DNA from: Companilactobacillus zhachilii
GTDB taxonomy: Bacteria > Bacillota > Bacilli > Lactobacillales > Lactobacillaceae
Direction of reading: 5' to 3'
Assembly (NCBI RefSeq): GCF_003606365.2
Contig: NZ_CP031933.2
Span: 1,302,001 to 1,366,000 of the forward strand
Length of the DNA stretch: 64,000 nt
Positions 1 through 7,902 of the stretch are shown here, piece after piece (positions within the stretch are counted from its first letter, which is position 1; every line of letters starts with the position of its first letter). A program made the position numbers and the translations under genes. The notes beneath the pieces were generated by a model, which saw only the letters and a list, made by a program, of their open reading frames with translations, was not told where the DNA came from and did no database searches.

Positions 1-1
1 C

Positions 2-256
2 TTAACATTTCCAGATGGAGCACGCTTGGAAGTTGGAACGCGGGAAGATTTAAATCGTCATCACGAGCAAGGGTATCCTTTGGGGTATATGCATTTGGCT
101 ATGTCACTTGGTTCTAAAGAGAATGTTGACAATTTAACTAAAGAAATTGCAGCCGCCGGATATAAGCATCTCAGTGGTCCTCGGACAACTGGAGATGGTT
201 ATTATGAAAGTGTTGTTTGTGACCCTGAAGGAAACCAAATTGAATTAACAGTTTAA
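2..256 (+). CDS. VOC/glyoxalase-family protein, C-terminal part (5' end outside window)
   Basis: The frame is open from the first bases of the window, so the start lies upstream and only about 84 residues are visible. The segment has the second half of a vicinal-oxygen-chelate fold: a LTFPDGARLEV strand, a metal-ligand-type histidine in GYMHLAM, and the closing VVCDPEGNQIELTV strand whose Glu is the usual metal ligand. Such proteins are metal-dependent lyases, isomerases or resistance proteins, and the substrate cannot be read from this fragment. The stop at 254-256 is followed by repeat DNA rather than another gene. Confidence 0.8.
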   Translation, partial: LTFPDGARLEVGTREDLNRHHEQGYPLGYMHLAMSLGSKENVDNLTKEIAAAGYKHLSGPRTTGDGYYESVVCDPEGNQIELTV

Positions 257-274
257 ATAATGGAAATTGAATAT

Positions 275-346
275 AAAATGCGGGAGAGTGTGACAAACAA
301 AGTCAACTTTTGGTCATTGAAACAAATAAAATTCGTAATCCGATTT
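275..346 (+). repeat. Half copy of C-type hairpin repeat
   Basis: The stretch ATGCGGGAGAGTGTGACAAA matches, on the other strand, the outer flank of the C element at 3960-4010. It ends in a CGTAATCCGATTTT hairpin arm. The complementary arm is missing, and the A-type element begins directly at what would be the hairpin apex. Confidence 0.55.
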
Positions 347-709
347 TGTTGGTTGCCGTCTCTGGGTGCAAGAAATGTTGACGCTGTGGGGACCGGTTCG
401 AGCCGAAAAGCGGTCTCGAACCTCGATTTTGAACTTCGCAAAGTGCGCGAATTTCAAAACTCGTCCCGTGGTGTAATGGCTAAATCCATAACACCACCGT
501 CACTGCTGCCAACATTTCTTGCACCCAGAGACTAATACATTCTTTGTTTTTTATATGGTATAACTAATTGATTCGATAAAAGGATTACACATTATTTGAA
601 ATTGAATATAAGTAAAAGGTTAGATGTTTTTTCTGGATTTATTATACAAGGAAAATATATCTAGCTTTTTTTTATATTCGATTCTATAACCAAAATTGCG
701 AGAGAGACC
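347..709 (+). repeat. A-type structured repeat element, copy A1
   Basis: The core is at 358-532 and is bounded by GTCTCTGGGTGCAAGAAATG and its inverted complement. Inside it, GGGGACC pairs with GTCCC around hairpin P2 (arms TTCGAG/CTCGAA) and a conserved TTTTGAA/TTCAAAA hairpin P3. Hairpin P4 (GGTGTAATGG/CCATAACACC) follows. The right part (600-709) carries a second long hairpin and ends in a degenerate terminal repeat beginning GGTCTCTCTCGCAATTTTGG on the minus strand. No convincing protein is encoded. Stretches of 250-820 hold only this element and a half C repeat. Confidence 0.85.
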
Positions 710-824
710 GATTAGAGTCTGCCTCGTCAAATATTTTTCGGTTCTTCCCAGAAAAATAGTAACCGATTTCAATAATTTGCTACAATAGAGTAGATAATTA
801 ATTTATTTATGCGAGGATGATACA

Positions 825-1634
825 ATGCCAAAATATTTAGTATTTATGGATCTTGATGGAACTTTACTTTGTGATCATAAGCATATCTCTGTTCGTACCA
901 AGTCAACGATTGAACGTTTACAAAGACATGACATAATGTTTTATATTTCTACAGGTAGAATGTATGAATTGGCAAAGATTACTCAAGGTTTATTGAACCC
1001 CAATGTACATATGATTACGTCAAATGGGGCTGTTTTTGATGGACCTGCTGGTCAGGAGATCACTCATTTAGGGGGTAAAGCGGTCGAATTGGCGTATGAG
1101 GTTACGCAGGTCAACAAGTTACCAATGATGTTATTTACACCAGAAGAGGCCTACTTTACGGAAAAAATACCTCGTTTCATTGCTCAAAATACTGGTAATT
1201 TTGATGAAGCATTTGGATATAGAGAGATTAAAAGTTTTGCTGAATTAAAAGAAGTTGAGTCAGAAATAACTAATGGGGTCGTTTTGAGTCGAGGTAACAT
1301 GTCGGAACTCAATCAGGCCCGTGAAAAAATGGCGGAAACTAAATTGTTACGTTTGTCTTCATCTGGTGTTGATAATATCGAAATGATTCCTCTAAAGACA
1401 GACAAGGGGACAGCAGTCAGAAGGATTCAATTGGAACGTGGAGTGGACGCTGATCACACCTTTGTTTTCGGTGACGGAATGAATGATGTTGGTATGATGA
1501 AAGAAGCCAAGTATTCAGTTGCTATGGGCAACGCCTTGGCTGAAGTTAAAAAAATTGCCAATTATGAAACAGATACCAATGATAATGATGGTTTAGCTAA
1601 GTTTTTGGAGAACTTTTTTAAAGATGAAATGTAA
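825..1634 (+). CDS. Cof-type HAD-IIB sugar-phosphatase-like hydrolase
   Basis: This 269-residue protein is a haloacid-dehalogenase phosphatase of the Cof/YidA type, probably acting on a phosphorylated sugar or nucleotide in the cytosol. Motif I is MDLDGTL with nucleophile Asp9 and Asp11, motif II is the ISTGR segment, and the C-terminal GDGMNDVGMM supplies the Mg-binding acidic residues. The long insert between them is the C2-type cap. A GAGGATG ribosome binding site precedes the ATG. It appears to be monocistronic and ends at a C-type hairpin terminator. Three further Cof-type paralogues lie in the window, and the substrate is not predictable. Confidence 0.9.
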   Translation: MPKYLVFMDLDGTLLCDHKHISVRTKSTIERLQRHDIMFYISTGRMYELAKITQGLLNPNVHMITSNGAVFDGPAGQEITHLGGKAVELAYEVTQVNKLPMMLFTPEEAYFTEKIPRFIAQNTGNFDEAFGYREIKSFAELKEVESEITNGVVLSRGNMSELNQAREKMAETKLLRLSSSGVDNIEMIPLKTDKGTAVRRIQLERGVDADHTFVFGDGMNDVGMMKEAKYSVAMGNALAEVKKIANYETDTNDNDGLAKFLENFFKDEM

Positions 1635-1687
1635 GTTATCTGAGAAAAATTTCTTTAGCAATAACATGGATTTTTCCGCTTAAAACA

Positions 1688-1729
1688 AAATGGCACCAGC
1701 AATCCGATTTTGGATTACTGGTGCCATTG
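1688..1729 (+). terminator. C-type hairpin acting as terminator of the HAD gene
   Basis: Arms AATGGCACCAGCAATCC and GGATTACTGGTGCCATT enclose a GATTTT loop. T-rich sequence follows. It is preceded by the family flank TTTTTCCGCTTAAAACAAAA, so it is a member of the C repeat family. Confidence 0.75.
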
Positions 1730-1787
1730 TTTTGTTAGTTACTGTCATTGTTTTGTTAGTTACTGTCATTGTTTTGTTAGTTACTGT
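1725..1787 (+). repeat. Three perfect 21-bp tandem repeats
   Basis: The unit CATTGTTTTGTTAGTTACTGT occurs three times head to tail, with a decayed fourth unit following into the 3' end of the GNAT gene. The first unit starts inside the right arm of the hairpin terminator, which suggests slippage expansion of the terminator's own flank. Confidence 0.9.
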
Positions 1788-2434
1788 TATTGTATTGTTG
1801 AATGACTAATAATATAAAACTCTTCTTGACTAGGTTGCCATTTTTTTATCTTAGGTTCAAAACCTTTGTCGAATTGATCAATTTTTTCTTGATTGATTTC
1901 TAAGGCGGCACTCTCTTGATATGACCAATGATGGCCCTTCAATGAATCGGGAACTAACTCCTTCACTAGCATAGCGGTAGGATATGTCTGATTCATTGTT
2001 ACATTGTATTTATAGCAACTTTCAAAGCCACGACCAACATAATTACTTGGCATACCAAAAATGACAATTGCTTCGTAATTTAACTTGCGTGCAATTTTGA
2101 ATGATGCATCCAATAACTTCTTGCTATATCCTTGGCGTTGAAATTCCTTCTTGATACAGACAGGTCCGAAGGTAAGGATAGGTTTTACGTTGCCATTTTC
2201 ATCAGTCAAGGTAGCTTTGGTGTACATAACGTTACCGATAATTTGTCCATTCATCTCGACAATTAAGTCTAATTCGGGAATAAAATCCGGATGTGAACGT
2301 AAAATGTGTGTCAAATAATGTTCACCACAACCGGGGACATATAAATTCCAAAATGCTTCGCGTGTCATTTCTTCAACTGCTCGATAGTCAGCTGGTGTTT
2401 CGTTTCTAATAATAATGTTTTTATTTAAACTCAA
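1787..2434 (-). CDS. GNAT-family N-acetyltransferase
   Basis: The 215-residue product has a GNAT fold: an N-terminal IIIRNETPADYRAVEEM strand-helix, a central strand ending GPVCIKKEFQRQGYSKKLL, which is the acetyl-CoA pyrophosphate-binding Q/RxxGxG/A loop, and a following helix. It should transfer an acetyl group from acetyl-CoA to an amine, but the acceptor is unknown. The TTG start has AGGAGG 7-8 bases upstream. Its last codons run into DNA related to the 21-bp tandem repeats. A short leader ORF and a stem-loop lie just upstream, which could imply translational or attenuation control. Confidence 0.88.
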   Translation of the reverse strand: MSLNKNIIIRNETPADYRAVEEMTREAFWNLYVPGCGEHYLTHILRSHPDFIPELDLIVEMNGQIIGNVMYTKATLTDENGNVKPILTFGPVCIKKEFQRQGYSKKLLDASFKIARKLNYEAIVIFGMPSNYVGRGFESCYKYNVTMNQTYPTAMLVKELVPDSLKGHHWSYQESAALEINQEKIDQFDKGFEPKIKKWQPSQEEFYIISHSTIQ

Positions 2435-2462
2435 AATATTTTCCTCCTAAAAGTTAACAGAT

Positions 2463-2506
2463 CACTTTCGGAAGGTTTGATTAGAAATTGTCGCAAACCT
2501 TCCGGT
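2463..2506 (-). promoter_or_regulatory. Stem-loop between leader ORF and GNAT gene
   Basis: Arms GGAAGGTTTG and CAAACCTTCC flank a loop of about 14 bases. There is no T tract, so it is not an obvious terminator. It begins right at the stop codon of the 12-codon ORF and precedes the GNAT ribosome binding site. Confidence 0.5.
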
Positions 2507-2544
2507 TAGGCAACAATATCCAGGCTATTATTTGTATTTGTCAT
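2506..2544 (-). CDS. Possible 12-residue leader peptide (MTNTNNSLDIVA)
   Basis: A 12-codon ORF starts with ATG preceded by AAGGAG at good spacing. A TATAAT-like box (near 2570-2576) lies upstream. It is followed at once by a perfect 10-bp stem-loop and then the GNAT gene. This arrangement resembles leader-peptide control of some resistance genes, but it is inferred only from layout. Confidence 0.35.
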   Translation of the reverse strand: MTNTNNSLDIVA

Positions 2545-2586
2545 AAACGAACTCCTTAATCTTAATTATTGGTATTATATCATAAT

Positions 2587-3450
2587 TTATTTTTTAGTGC
2601 TCTTAGCCATTTTTTCACTGCTCTTAATGATAAATTGATGGAATAGTGTAATGAACTGTGGGTTCGTTAACATATCTGAATGTTGAGCATTTGAGCCCGT
2701 CAAAGTTATGAACATATAGTGTTTAATTTGGTCCTGATAAATAAACTTACCAGCATCAACACTGCTAAGAGGGACAATGCCGTCGTCAGTGTACTGTTCT
2801 GTGCCAGCAATAGAATAATAGCTCAATGATTTTGGCAGGTTGGCTTTATTTTTTATAAGTTGATCTAACATTTCTGTTCGTTCTGAATGACTTTTTTCTT
2901 CAAAATTATAGGGAGCTCCAACAGTCATTAAGTGTTTGATCTGGACTCGCTGATATTTCTGGAAGTAGTCCTCTAGAAAGTAAGTCCAAATAAGACTGCC
3001 ATTAGAATGACCAAAGGCATTAAATGTTTTGAAGTGATATTTTTGTTGTAAATCATTGAAAGCAATATTGAACCAAGCGGTTTGTTTTTTTACATTCTCC
3101 AAACCATCTTGATTATTTTCAAATCCAACAACGATGTAAGGATTCTTCTCCTTGCTGGAAATGTGACCACTGTAGCTTAAATGATTATCGGTACTAACAG
3201 TCACTTTTAAAACATCGTGATGTTCCTTGTAGCGGTTATTTACATTATTAATCAATCCATCTAACACATTATTGTCGGCATCACTTCCAGGAATCATAAT
3301 AATCGGTGCCATAGTTGGGTCTGGTTTGGCCGTTGAGATAGAATTCTTGTGTTGAGTCCACGAATATAAGAGGATTATTAATAGTAAGATAACGATTGAA
3401 GTTATAGTGAGATAACGACGTTTGGAATTGCTTTTGTTATGTTTACGCAT
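2587..3450 (-). CDS. Membrane-anchored/secreted alpha/beta hydrolase (DUF915-like)
   Basis: The 287-residue protein starts with basic residues and one hydrophobic helix (about residues 12-30), so it is exported or membrane-anchored. The hydrolase domain has the nucleophile elbow FGHSNGS and the PIIMIPGSDAD oxyanion strand. A late VSTDGIVPLSS-like stretch (here DDGIVPLSS) and a C-terminal His (NAQHSDML) complete a Ser-Asp-His triad. This matches the DUF915 cell-surface hydrolases common in lactobacilli, whose substrates are uncertain. It is transcribed towards the GNAT gene with a 150-bp gap. Confidence 0.85.
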   Translation of the reverse strand: MRKHNKSNSKRRYLTITSIVILLLIILLYSWTQHKNSISTAKPDPTMAPIIMIPGSDADNNVLDGLINNVNNRYKEHHDVLKVTVSTDNHLSYSGHISSKEKNPYIVVGFENNQDGLENVKKQTAWFNIAFNDLQQKYHFKTFNAFGHSNGSLIWTYFLEDYFQKYQRVQIKHLMTVGAPYNFEEKSHSERTEMLDQLIKNKANLPKSLSYYSIAGTEQYTDDGIVPLSSVDAGKFIYQDQIKHYMFITLTGSNAQHSDMLTNPQFITLFHQFIIKSSEKMAKSTKK

Positions 3451-3533
3451 TGGAGCTACCTTCTTAAATAGGGATTAACAAATGTCAAATTGATTATAAC
3501 GTTAAATTAAAAAAGATTTTATCAAAAAGGCTT

Positions 3534-3793
3534 AAATTTGGTTGGTTTCCGTCTCTGGGTACAAGAAATATTGGCACTGTGGGGACCGCCCGGAGCCAAG
3601 GTCTCCGAGCTCGATTTTGAACTTCGCAAAGTACGCGAATTTTAAAACTCGTTCCGTGGTGTAATGGCTAAAGCTATAACACCACCTTCACTGCTGCCAA
3701 TATTTCTTGTACCCAGAGACTAATGCATTTGTTATTTTTAATATAATGTAATTAACCGATTCAATAATAGTGCTGTATATATTTTAAATATGC
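3534..3793 (+). repeat. A-type structured repeat element, copy A2 (truncated)
   Basis: The core spans 3551-3720 with ends GTCTCTGGGTACAAGAAATA and its complement. The base change relative to other copies (GTGCAAG to GTACAAG) is matched by a compensating change in the far arm. P2 arms are CGGAG/CTCCG. Homology to the A element continues to about 3790, then switches into a C-type element, so the second hairpin module is missing. Confidence 0.85.
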
Positions 3794-4012
3794 AGCATGA
3801 ACTTCTAACAAAATATAATTTTTCCACTTAAACCAAACGAAGGGGCCGTGACATAACTATTTTTGTTTCAAATATGCAGCATAAACGTGCAACAAAACAT
3901 AGCTTTTTCCGCTTAAACCAAACAATACCCGCAATCCAAAATCGGATTACGGGTATTGTTTGCCTTAATGCTCGAAAGCTGACCATGTTTTGTCACACTC
4001 TCTCATTTTAAT
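3781..4012 (+). repeat. C-type repeat, duplicated flank plus hairpin terminator
   Basis: Two direct copies of an approximately 57-bp flank (ATATGCAGCAT...TTTTTCC.CTTAAACC) start near 3788 and 3870. The second runs into a hairpin with arms AACAATACCCGCAATCC and GGATTACGGGTATTGTT (3920-3960). The outer right flank TGTTTTGTCACACTCTCTC is itself an inverted relative of the left flank. It sits between two convergent-to-tandem minus-strand genes and probably terminates transcription. Confidence 0.75.
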
Positions 4013-4015
4013 ACA

Positions 4016-5404
4016 TTATTTATTAATTGATAATTGTTGACGAATACGTTTTTCCTCTCCAATAGCAATGATTGCTAAGACAATAATACTTAAAATTACC
4101 GCCAAATAGAAGACGATAAATGTATCGTTCCAACCGTGTAAGTTCATTCCCAACATTGATAGACCATTAGCTTTAGGATCAGCAATTGCCGCAAATCCAA
4201 CTTGTGCCATTAGATCACCAAAGATGTAAGCAAAAGTACCAGTTAGACCGTCAGATACATTTAAAGCATTTTTAGGAACAAAGCTGATAACAGAGACACC
4301 AATCAATAGTTGTGGTCCATAGATCAACATTCCTAAGAAGAATAGTGAAGTATTGATCATCATCGGAGTTGTACCATAACGATAGCCTAAAACGACGAAA
4401 GCTGTTAAAGCTAAACAAATAATAGATACAACGGCTCGGCGTCCTTTGAGAAGATCGGAGAACCAGCCCCAGACAACACTACCGATAATTCCACCTAATT
4501 GGAAAAGCAACAAGGTATTAGCACCTTGTGCAACGGTAAAGTGAAGTTGTTGAACAGTATACAATGGTGCCCAATTGACAATCCCAATTCTGACAACATA
4601 AACAAAGACGTTGGCGATGCAAAGTAGCCAAACCCAAGGACTCTTCATAACAAAAGTCTTAAAGATATCCCATTTACTCATTTTTGCAGCTGACTCATCA
4701 GCTTTTGAAACGTTTTCTCCAAAGATAACTTCACTGGAGTCCCAGCCTAATTCTTGAGGATCATCGGCTCCGAAAAATAGTCCCCAGAAACCAACGATTA
4801 ATCCGATAACGGCTGGAAAGATGAACATTCCACCAACGTTACCACTGAATAAATGATTAGCACCCCAAAGTGCAATAACACCAGCAACGGCACCACCAAA
4901 TTCGTGTGAAATATTCCAGATACCAATATAACGTCCACGAGTTGTTGTTGTCGTCCAACGTGAGATAGTGGAGAGTGAAGCTGAACCACCAGGTGATTGG
5001 AAGATACCATTTAATGACCAAAGAACTAAAATCAAACCGACCGGAGCTTGGTTCATTAATAAAGCAACACCAATAACCAAAGTCATAATGGCAGCTAAGA
5101 TAAGTAAGAATGACATGAAACGTTTAGTATTCTTACCATCGACTACATACCCTAAAACGGTTTTTCCAATTCCGTAAGCAAGCGAGAATCCGTAACCGAT
5201 CCAACCTAAAGCAGTGGTTGAAATGCCTTGCTTAACCAAAAGTGGTTGTGCAGCTGACAAGTTGTTCCGTATCAAATACATACAGAAGTAAACAAAGAAA
5301 ACGACCAAGAAGGACTTGAGAAATTCCTTGAACCAGCGACTTTTTTGTTCATCGATGGAAAGTCCTAATTTTGCAGGTCGTTTTAAATCGAAATAATGTA
5401 ACAT
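4016..5404 (-). CDS. MFS transporter, organophosphate:phosphate antiporter type (GlpT/UhpT-like)
   Basis: The protein has about 462 residues and twelve hydrophobic segments. The N-terminal SFLVVFFVYFCMYLIRNN and LGYVVDGKNTKRF loop resemble the OPA branch of the major facilitator superfamily, which exchanges glycerol-3-phosphate or hexose-phosphate for phosphate. The C-terminal half contains the paired SVVWGWFSDLLKGRR loop. I chose the ATG at 5404 because GAGGGG touches the earlier ATG at 5413 without spacing. A perfect 18-bp palindrome lies upstream, suggesting repression by a LacI-type regulator not present here. Substrate assignment is by family only. Confidence 0.8.
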   Translation of the reverse strand: MLHYFDLKRPAKLGLSIDEQKSRWFKEFLKSFLVVFFVYFCMYLIRNNLSAAQPLLVKQGISTTALGWIGYGFSLAYGIGKTVLGYVVDGKNTKRFMSFLLILAAIMTLVIGVALLMNQAPVGLILVLWSLNGIFQSPGGSASLSTISRWTTTTTRGRYIGIWNISHEFGGAVAGVIALWGANHLFSGNVGGMFIFPAVIGLIVGFWGLFFGADDPQELGWDSSEVIFGENVSKADESAAKMSKWDIFKTFVMKSPWVWLLCIANVFVYVVRIGIVNWAPLYTVQQLHFTVAQGANTLLLFQLGGIIGSVVWGWFSDLLKGRRAVVSIICLALTAFVVLGYRYGTTPMMINTSLFFLGMLIYGPQLLIGVSVISFVPKNALNVSDGLTGTFAYIFGDLMAQVGFAAIADPKANGLSMLGMNLHGWNDTFIVFYLAVILSIIVLAIIAIGEEKRIRQQLSINK

Positions 5405-5547
5405 TAAAAACATCCCCTCAAAAATATTGTTGAATTAAGTAGAGTGGGAATCAATTTGAAATATATTTCGTGATAATAATGAAGGGTGAAAATTAAAGTG
5501 TTGTAAATTGGTCTGCAACTGGTACTTAATTCACTCTAATTTTAGTT

Positions 5548-5565
5548 TATCGAACCGGTTCGATA
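5548..5565. promoter_or_regulatory. Perfect 18-bp palindrome, probable LacI-family operator
   Basis: TATCGAACCGGTTCGATA is fully self-complementary with a CCGG centre. It lies about 145 bp upstream of the transporter start in an otherwise AT-rich gap. Its form is typical of LacI/GalR operators. Confidence 0.6.
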
Positions 5566-5616
5566 CCAAGAAAAATTAAAAACGTTATTAAAAAATAATA
5601 AATATTTGTTTGGTAT

Positions 5617-5792
5617 CCACCTCCAAGAGCAAGAAGTTTAGGTCGCTATGGGGACCGATAAAAGCCAAGGCCTTTTGTCTCGATTTTGAACCTCTCACAA
5701 ATCACGAGTTTCAAAATTCGTCCCGTGGTGTACGCACTAAAGTGCTAACGCCACCTGCACAGCGACCAAAATTTCTTGCTCTTTCCGGTTAG
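5617..5792 (+). repeat. B-type structured repeat, copy B1
   Basis: The core is bounded by CCTCCAAGAGCAAGAAGTTT and an inverted partner ending TCTTGCTCTTTCCGG. It shares with A copies the GGGGACC/GTCCC pairing, the TTTTGAA/TTCAAAA hairpin and the GGTGTA...AACGCC hairpin. P2 arms are AAAAG/CTTTT and P4 is GCACT/AGTGC, differing from other copies in step. The rest of the gap 5414-5972 holds the operator and AT-rich sequence. Confidence 0.85.
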
Positions 5793-6005
5793 TTCATTTT
5801 TTGTTTTTGAATCAATATTAAATAAATTTAATTATAAATTTACTCTTATTCATTTGATTAGATATTAGACTAATATTTTACTATTTAATTACATTTTAGT
5901 AACTTTTATTACCGTTCCTACACAGATGTGTAACTTTTAATCAAAATCAAAAAACTTGAATTATACTCCTCTATGTTGCGATGGCAACAAAAGGGAGAAG
6001 AGGTT

Positions 6006-7232
6006 ATGGTTTTGAAGAAAAGGTTTATTGCAGCATTAACGGCTGTGATGTCTTTGGTAGTCTTATTTTTTGGTGTGACAACTGTTGATGCAGCCAGAAC
6101 TGATATGGTTGATGTCTCAAATAACAACGGTGCTATGACGGTTGCTAATTTTCAAGACATGTATAATAACTACGGTGTAAAAGCTGCTGTTACTAAGATT
6201 AGTGAAGGTAACTCTTTTAAAGATGCTACCGCTGCTAATAATATCAAGACGGCTCAAGCTGCGGGGTTATATATCAATGGTTATCATTATGCTCATTATA
6301 GTTCTGTGGCTGGAGCAATTGCTGAGGCAGATTATGCTGCCCAAACTGCTAAGGCTGACGGTCTACCAAGTGGAGCTGTATTAGCTGCTGATGTTGAAAG
6401 TTCTGAACAGAGTGCTAGTTCAGTATCACAAAACAATGCAGATAATGCTGCCTTTATGAATGAGGTTGCTAAGTATGGTTATCGTTCCACAATCTACACC
6501 ATGGGTTCATGGGTCGGTTCAGTAATGAATGTTGATCAAGGCTGGATTGCTGCCTATCCATATGATCCAACTGGCCAAGATTGGTATACCGGAAATCACG
6601 GTTGGCAATGGTCAAGTTCATACCAATTTAGTGGTAGTTATGGTAATTTTGATGTTTCTGAGTTATACGATAACTTCTTTACAAGTTATCAATCAACGAC
6701 TGGTTCAGCAAATACCGGTTCGACTACAACTGACAGTGGTTCTACTTCGACAGGTAGTTCGTCGACTGGCACGACTGTAAGTAGTAAATCAGTTATTAAT
6801 GTAAATAATGCTTCTGGTAGTTTTGTACCACTTGTATCAATTAGTGCTGATGGTAGTGTTGTAAAAACAATCAGTAATCGTGCCTTGAGTAATCATTCAG
6901 CTTGGCAAACAGACCAAACTAAATCGGTCGATGGTGTGACATATTATCGTGTCGCAACTAACGAGTGGGTTGCTGCTCAGTACTTGACTGATAATACTAG
7001 TTCCAGTCAAAGCAGTGCCAATAGTAATATGAACGTTATTAAAGTTAAAAATAGCAATGCCAGTTTTGTTCAATTGATGGCTTTGCAAGATGACGGCTCA
7101 ATGAAAGTTGTTACCAATCGTGCATTAGGTAATAATACTTCATGGCAAACAGACCAAAGTAAGTCTGTTGATGGAGTAACATATTATCGCGTTGCAACTA
7201 ATGAATGGGTCGCTGCATCGTATGTTATTTAA
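6006..7232 (+). CDS. Secreted GH25 muramidase with two C-terminal SLAP repeats
   Basis: The 408-residue protein begins with a lysine-rich, hydrophobic signal peptide (cleavage near VDAA). A GH25 lysozyme domain follows, with DMVDVSNNNG at its start and the catalytic LAADVES motif, and should hydrolyse the MurNAc-GlcNAc bond. A Ser/Thr-rich linker leads to two tandem repeats of about 65 residues, each ending YYRVATNEWVAA.Y, the signature of SLAP cell-wall anchoring domains. I chose the ATG at 6006, with AGAGG upstream, over 5973 because it directly precedes the signal peptide. It likely acts in wall turnover or autolysis and could also be prophage-like, but no phage genes adjoin. Confidence 0.9.
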   Translation: MVLKKRFIAALTAVMSLVVLFFGVTTVDAARTDMVDVSNNNGAMTVANFQDMYNNYGVKAAVTKISEGNSFKDATAANNIKTAQAAGLYINGYHYAHYSSVAGAIAEADYAAQTAKADGLPSGAVLAADVESSEQSASSVSQNNADNAAFMNEVAKYGYRSTIYTMGSWVGSVMNVDQGWIAAYPYDPTGQDWYTGNHGWQWSSSYQFSGSYGNFDVSELYDNFFTSYQSTTGSANTGSTTTDSGSTSTGSSSTGTTVSSKSVINVNNASGSFVPLVSISADGSVVKTISNRALSNHSAWQTDQTKSVDGVTYYRVATNEWVAAQYLTDNTSSSQSSANSNMNVIKVKNSNASFVQLMALQDDGSMKVVTNRALGNNTSWQTDQSKSVDGVTYYRVATNEWVAASYVI

Positions 7233-7251
7233 GTTTTAATAAATACACACA

Positions 7252-7293
7252 AAAATAACCTTTCAAACTTGTAGTAGTTTGGAAGGTTATTTA
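7252..7293. terminator. Bidirectional terminator
   Basis: Arms AAATAACCTTTCAAAC and GTTTGGAAGGTTATTT are A-rich before and T-rich after, serving the convergent muramidase and HesB-like genes. Confidence 0.8.
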
Positions 7294-7301
7294 TTTAGTA
7301 A

Positions 7302-7712
7302 TTAACAAATTTTATCGCCTAAACTAAGCATTTTTTCACGACGTTCAGCTTCAGTCTCAGGTTTAACATTTCTCCAGTCGACTACTGATAAAGCACCGTC
7401 TAAGATACCGCTATTATCTTTCAAGGCTAATGCATTGTGCCAAAGTGAGATGTTCAAGCCATTTGTCATCAAATCAGCATCAGATGGGGATGTGCTTAGG
7501 TTAAATCCAGCCTCGTTTTCTAATTCAACGGTATATTTTGGATCGGCGTCTTTCAAAATAACTAGTTGGAACTTGTCACCGATAGCACAGCTACCACCAA
7601 GACTAGAGTACTTGTTGGAACCATCATCAGTTGTAAGAATAATAGTTGCATCGGTTGGAACATTTTTATTTTCTAAGTATGTGATTGCTTCTGGTTTAAT
7701 ATTAATTTTCAT
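7302..7712 (-). CDS. HesB/IscA-like (Fe-S_biosyn) protein, paralogue 1
   Basis: The 136-residue protein resembles the lactobacillar proteins annotated as iron-sulfur cluster biosynthesis family. It lacks the Cys-Gly-Cys motif of true A-type carriers. It retains one internal Cys in GGSCAIGDKFQ and ends with Cys as its last residue (LGDKIC). A paralogue with the same two cysteines is at 9567-9974. Role in cluster delivery is therefore uncertain. A TTGTACAAAAC motif occurs twice within 60 bp upstream and has a counterpart before the paralogue. Confidence 0.75.
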   Translation of the reverse strand: MKINIKPEAITYLENKNVPTDATIILTTDDGSNKYSSLGGSCAIGDKFQLVILKDADPKYTVELENEAGFNLSTSPSDADLMTNGLNISLWHNALALKDNSGILDGALSVVDWRNVKPETEAERREKMLSLGDKIC

Positions 7713-7748
7713 GGTTAAAGGTCCTTTCTAATACGGTATTTTATTAGC

Positions 7749-7774
7749 TTGTACAAAACTAATTTGTACAAAAC
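7749..7774. promoter_or_regulatory. Paired TTGTACAAAAC motifs upstream of HesB-like gene
   Basis: Two copies at 7749 and about 7764, each with a TTGTACAA palindromic centre, lie 37-60 bp before the start. A related TTTGTGCAAAACTGATTT lies about 45 bp before the paralogue at 9974. A shared operator is plausible. Confidence 0.35.
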
Positions 7775-7902
7775 CTTTATTACAATTTTTAATATACATC
7801 ATTTGTGCCAAGCGTACAAATATTTAGCTTATAGTCTGAATTTAATTGAAAAAGAGTCCAGCTTAGTTAATAATCTAGCTATAAAGTAAACGGGGTATTA
7901 AT

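Noticed and set aside
358..532. tRNA-like look of GGTTCGAGCC and the multi-branched fold of the A core
   Set aside because: No acceptor stem, anticodon arm or CCA end. The GGTTCGAG string is the variable P2 arm, which changes in other copies.
5918..6127. Antisense ORF opposite the muramidase start
   Set aside because: It overlaps the signal-peptide coding region of a well-supported gene and lacks a ribosome binding site or recognisable product.
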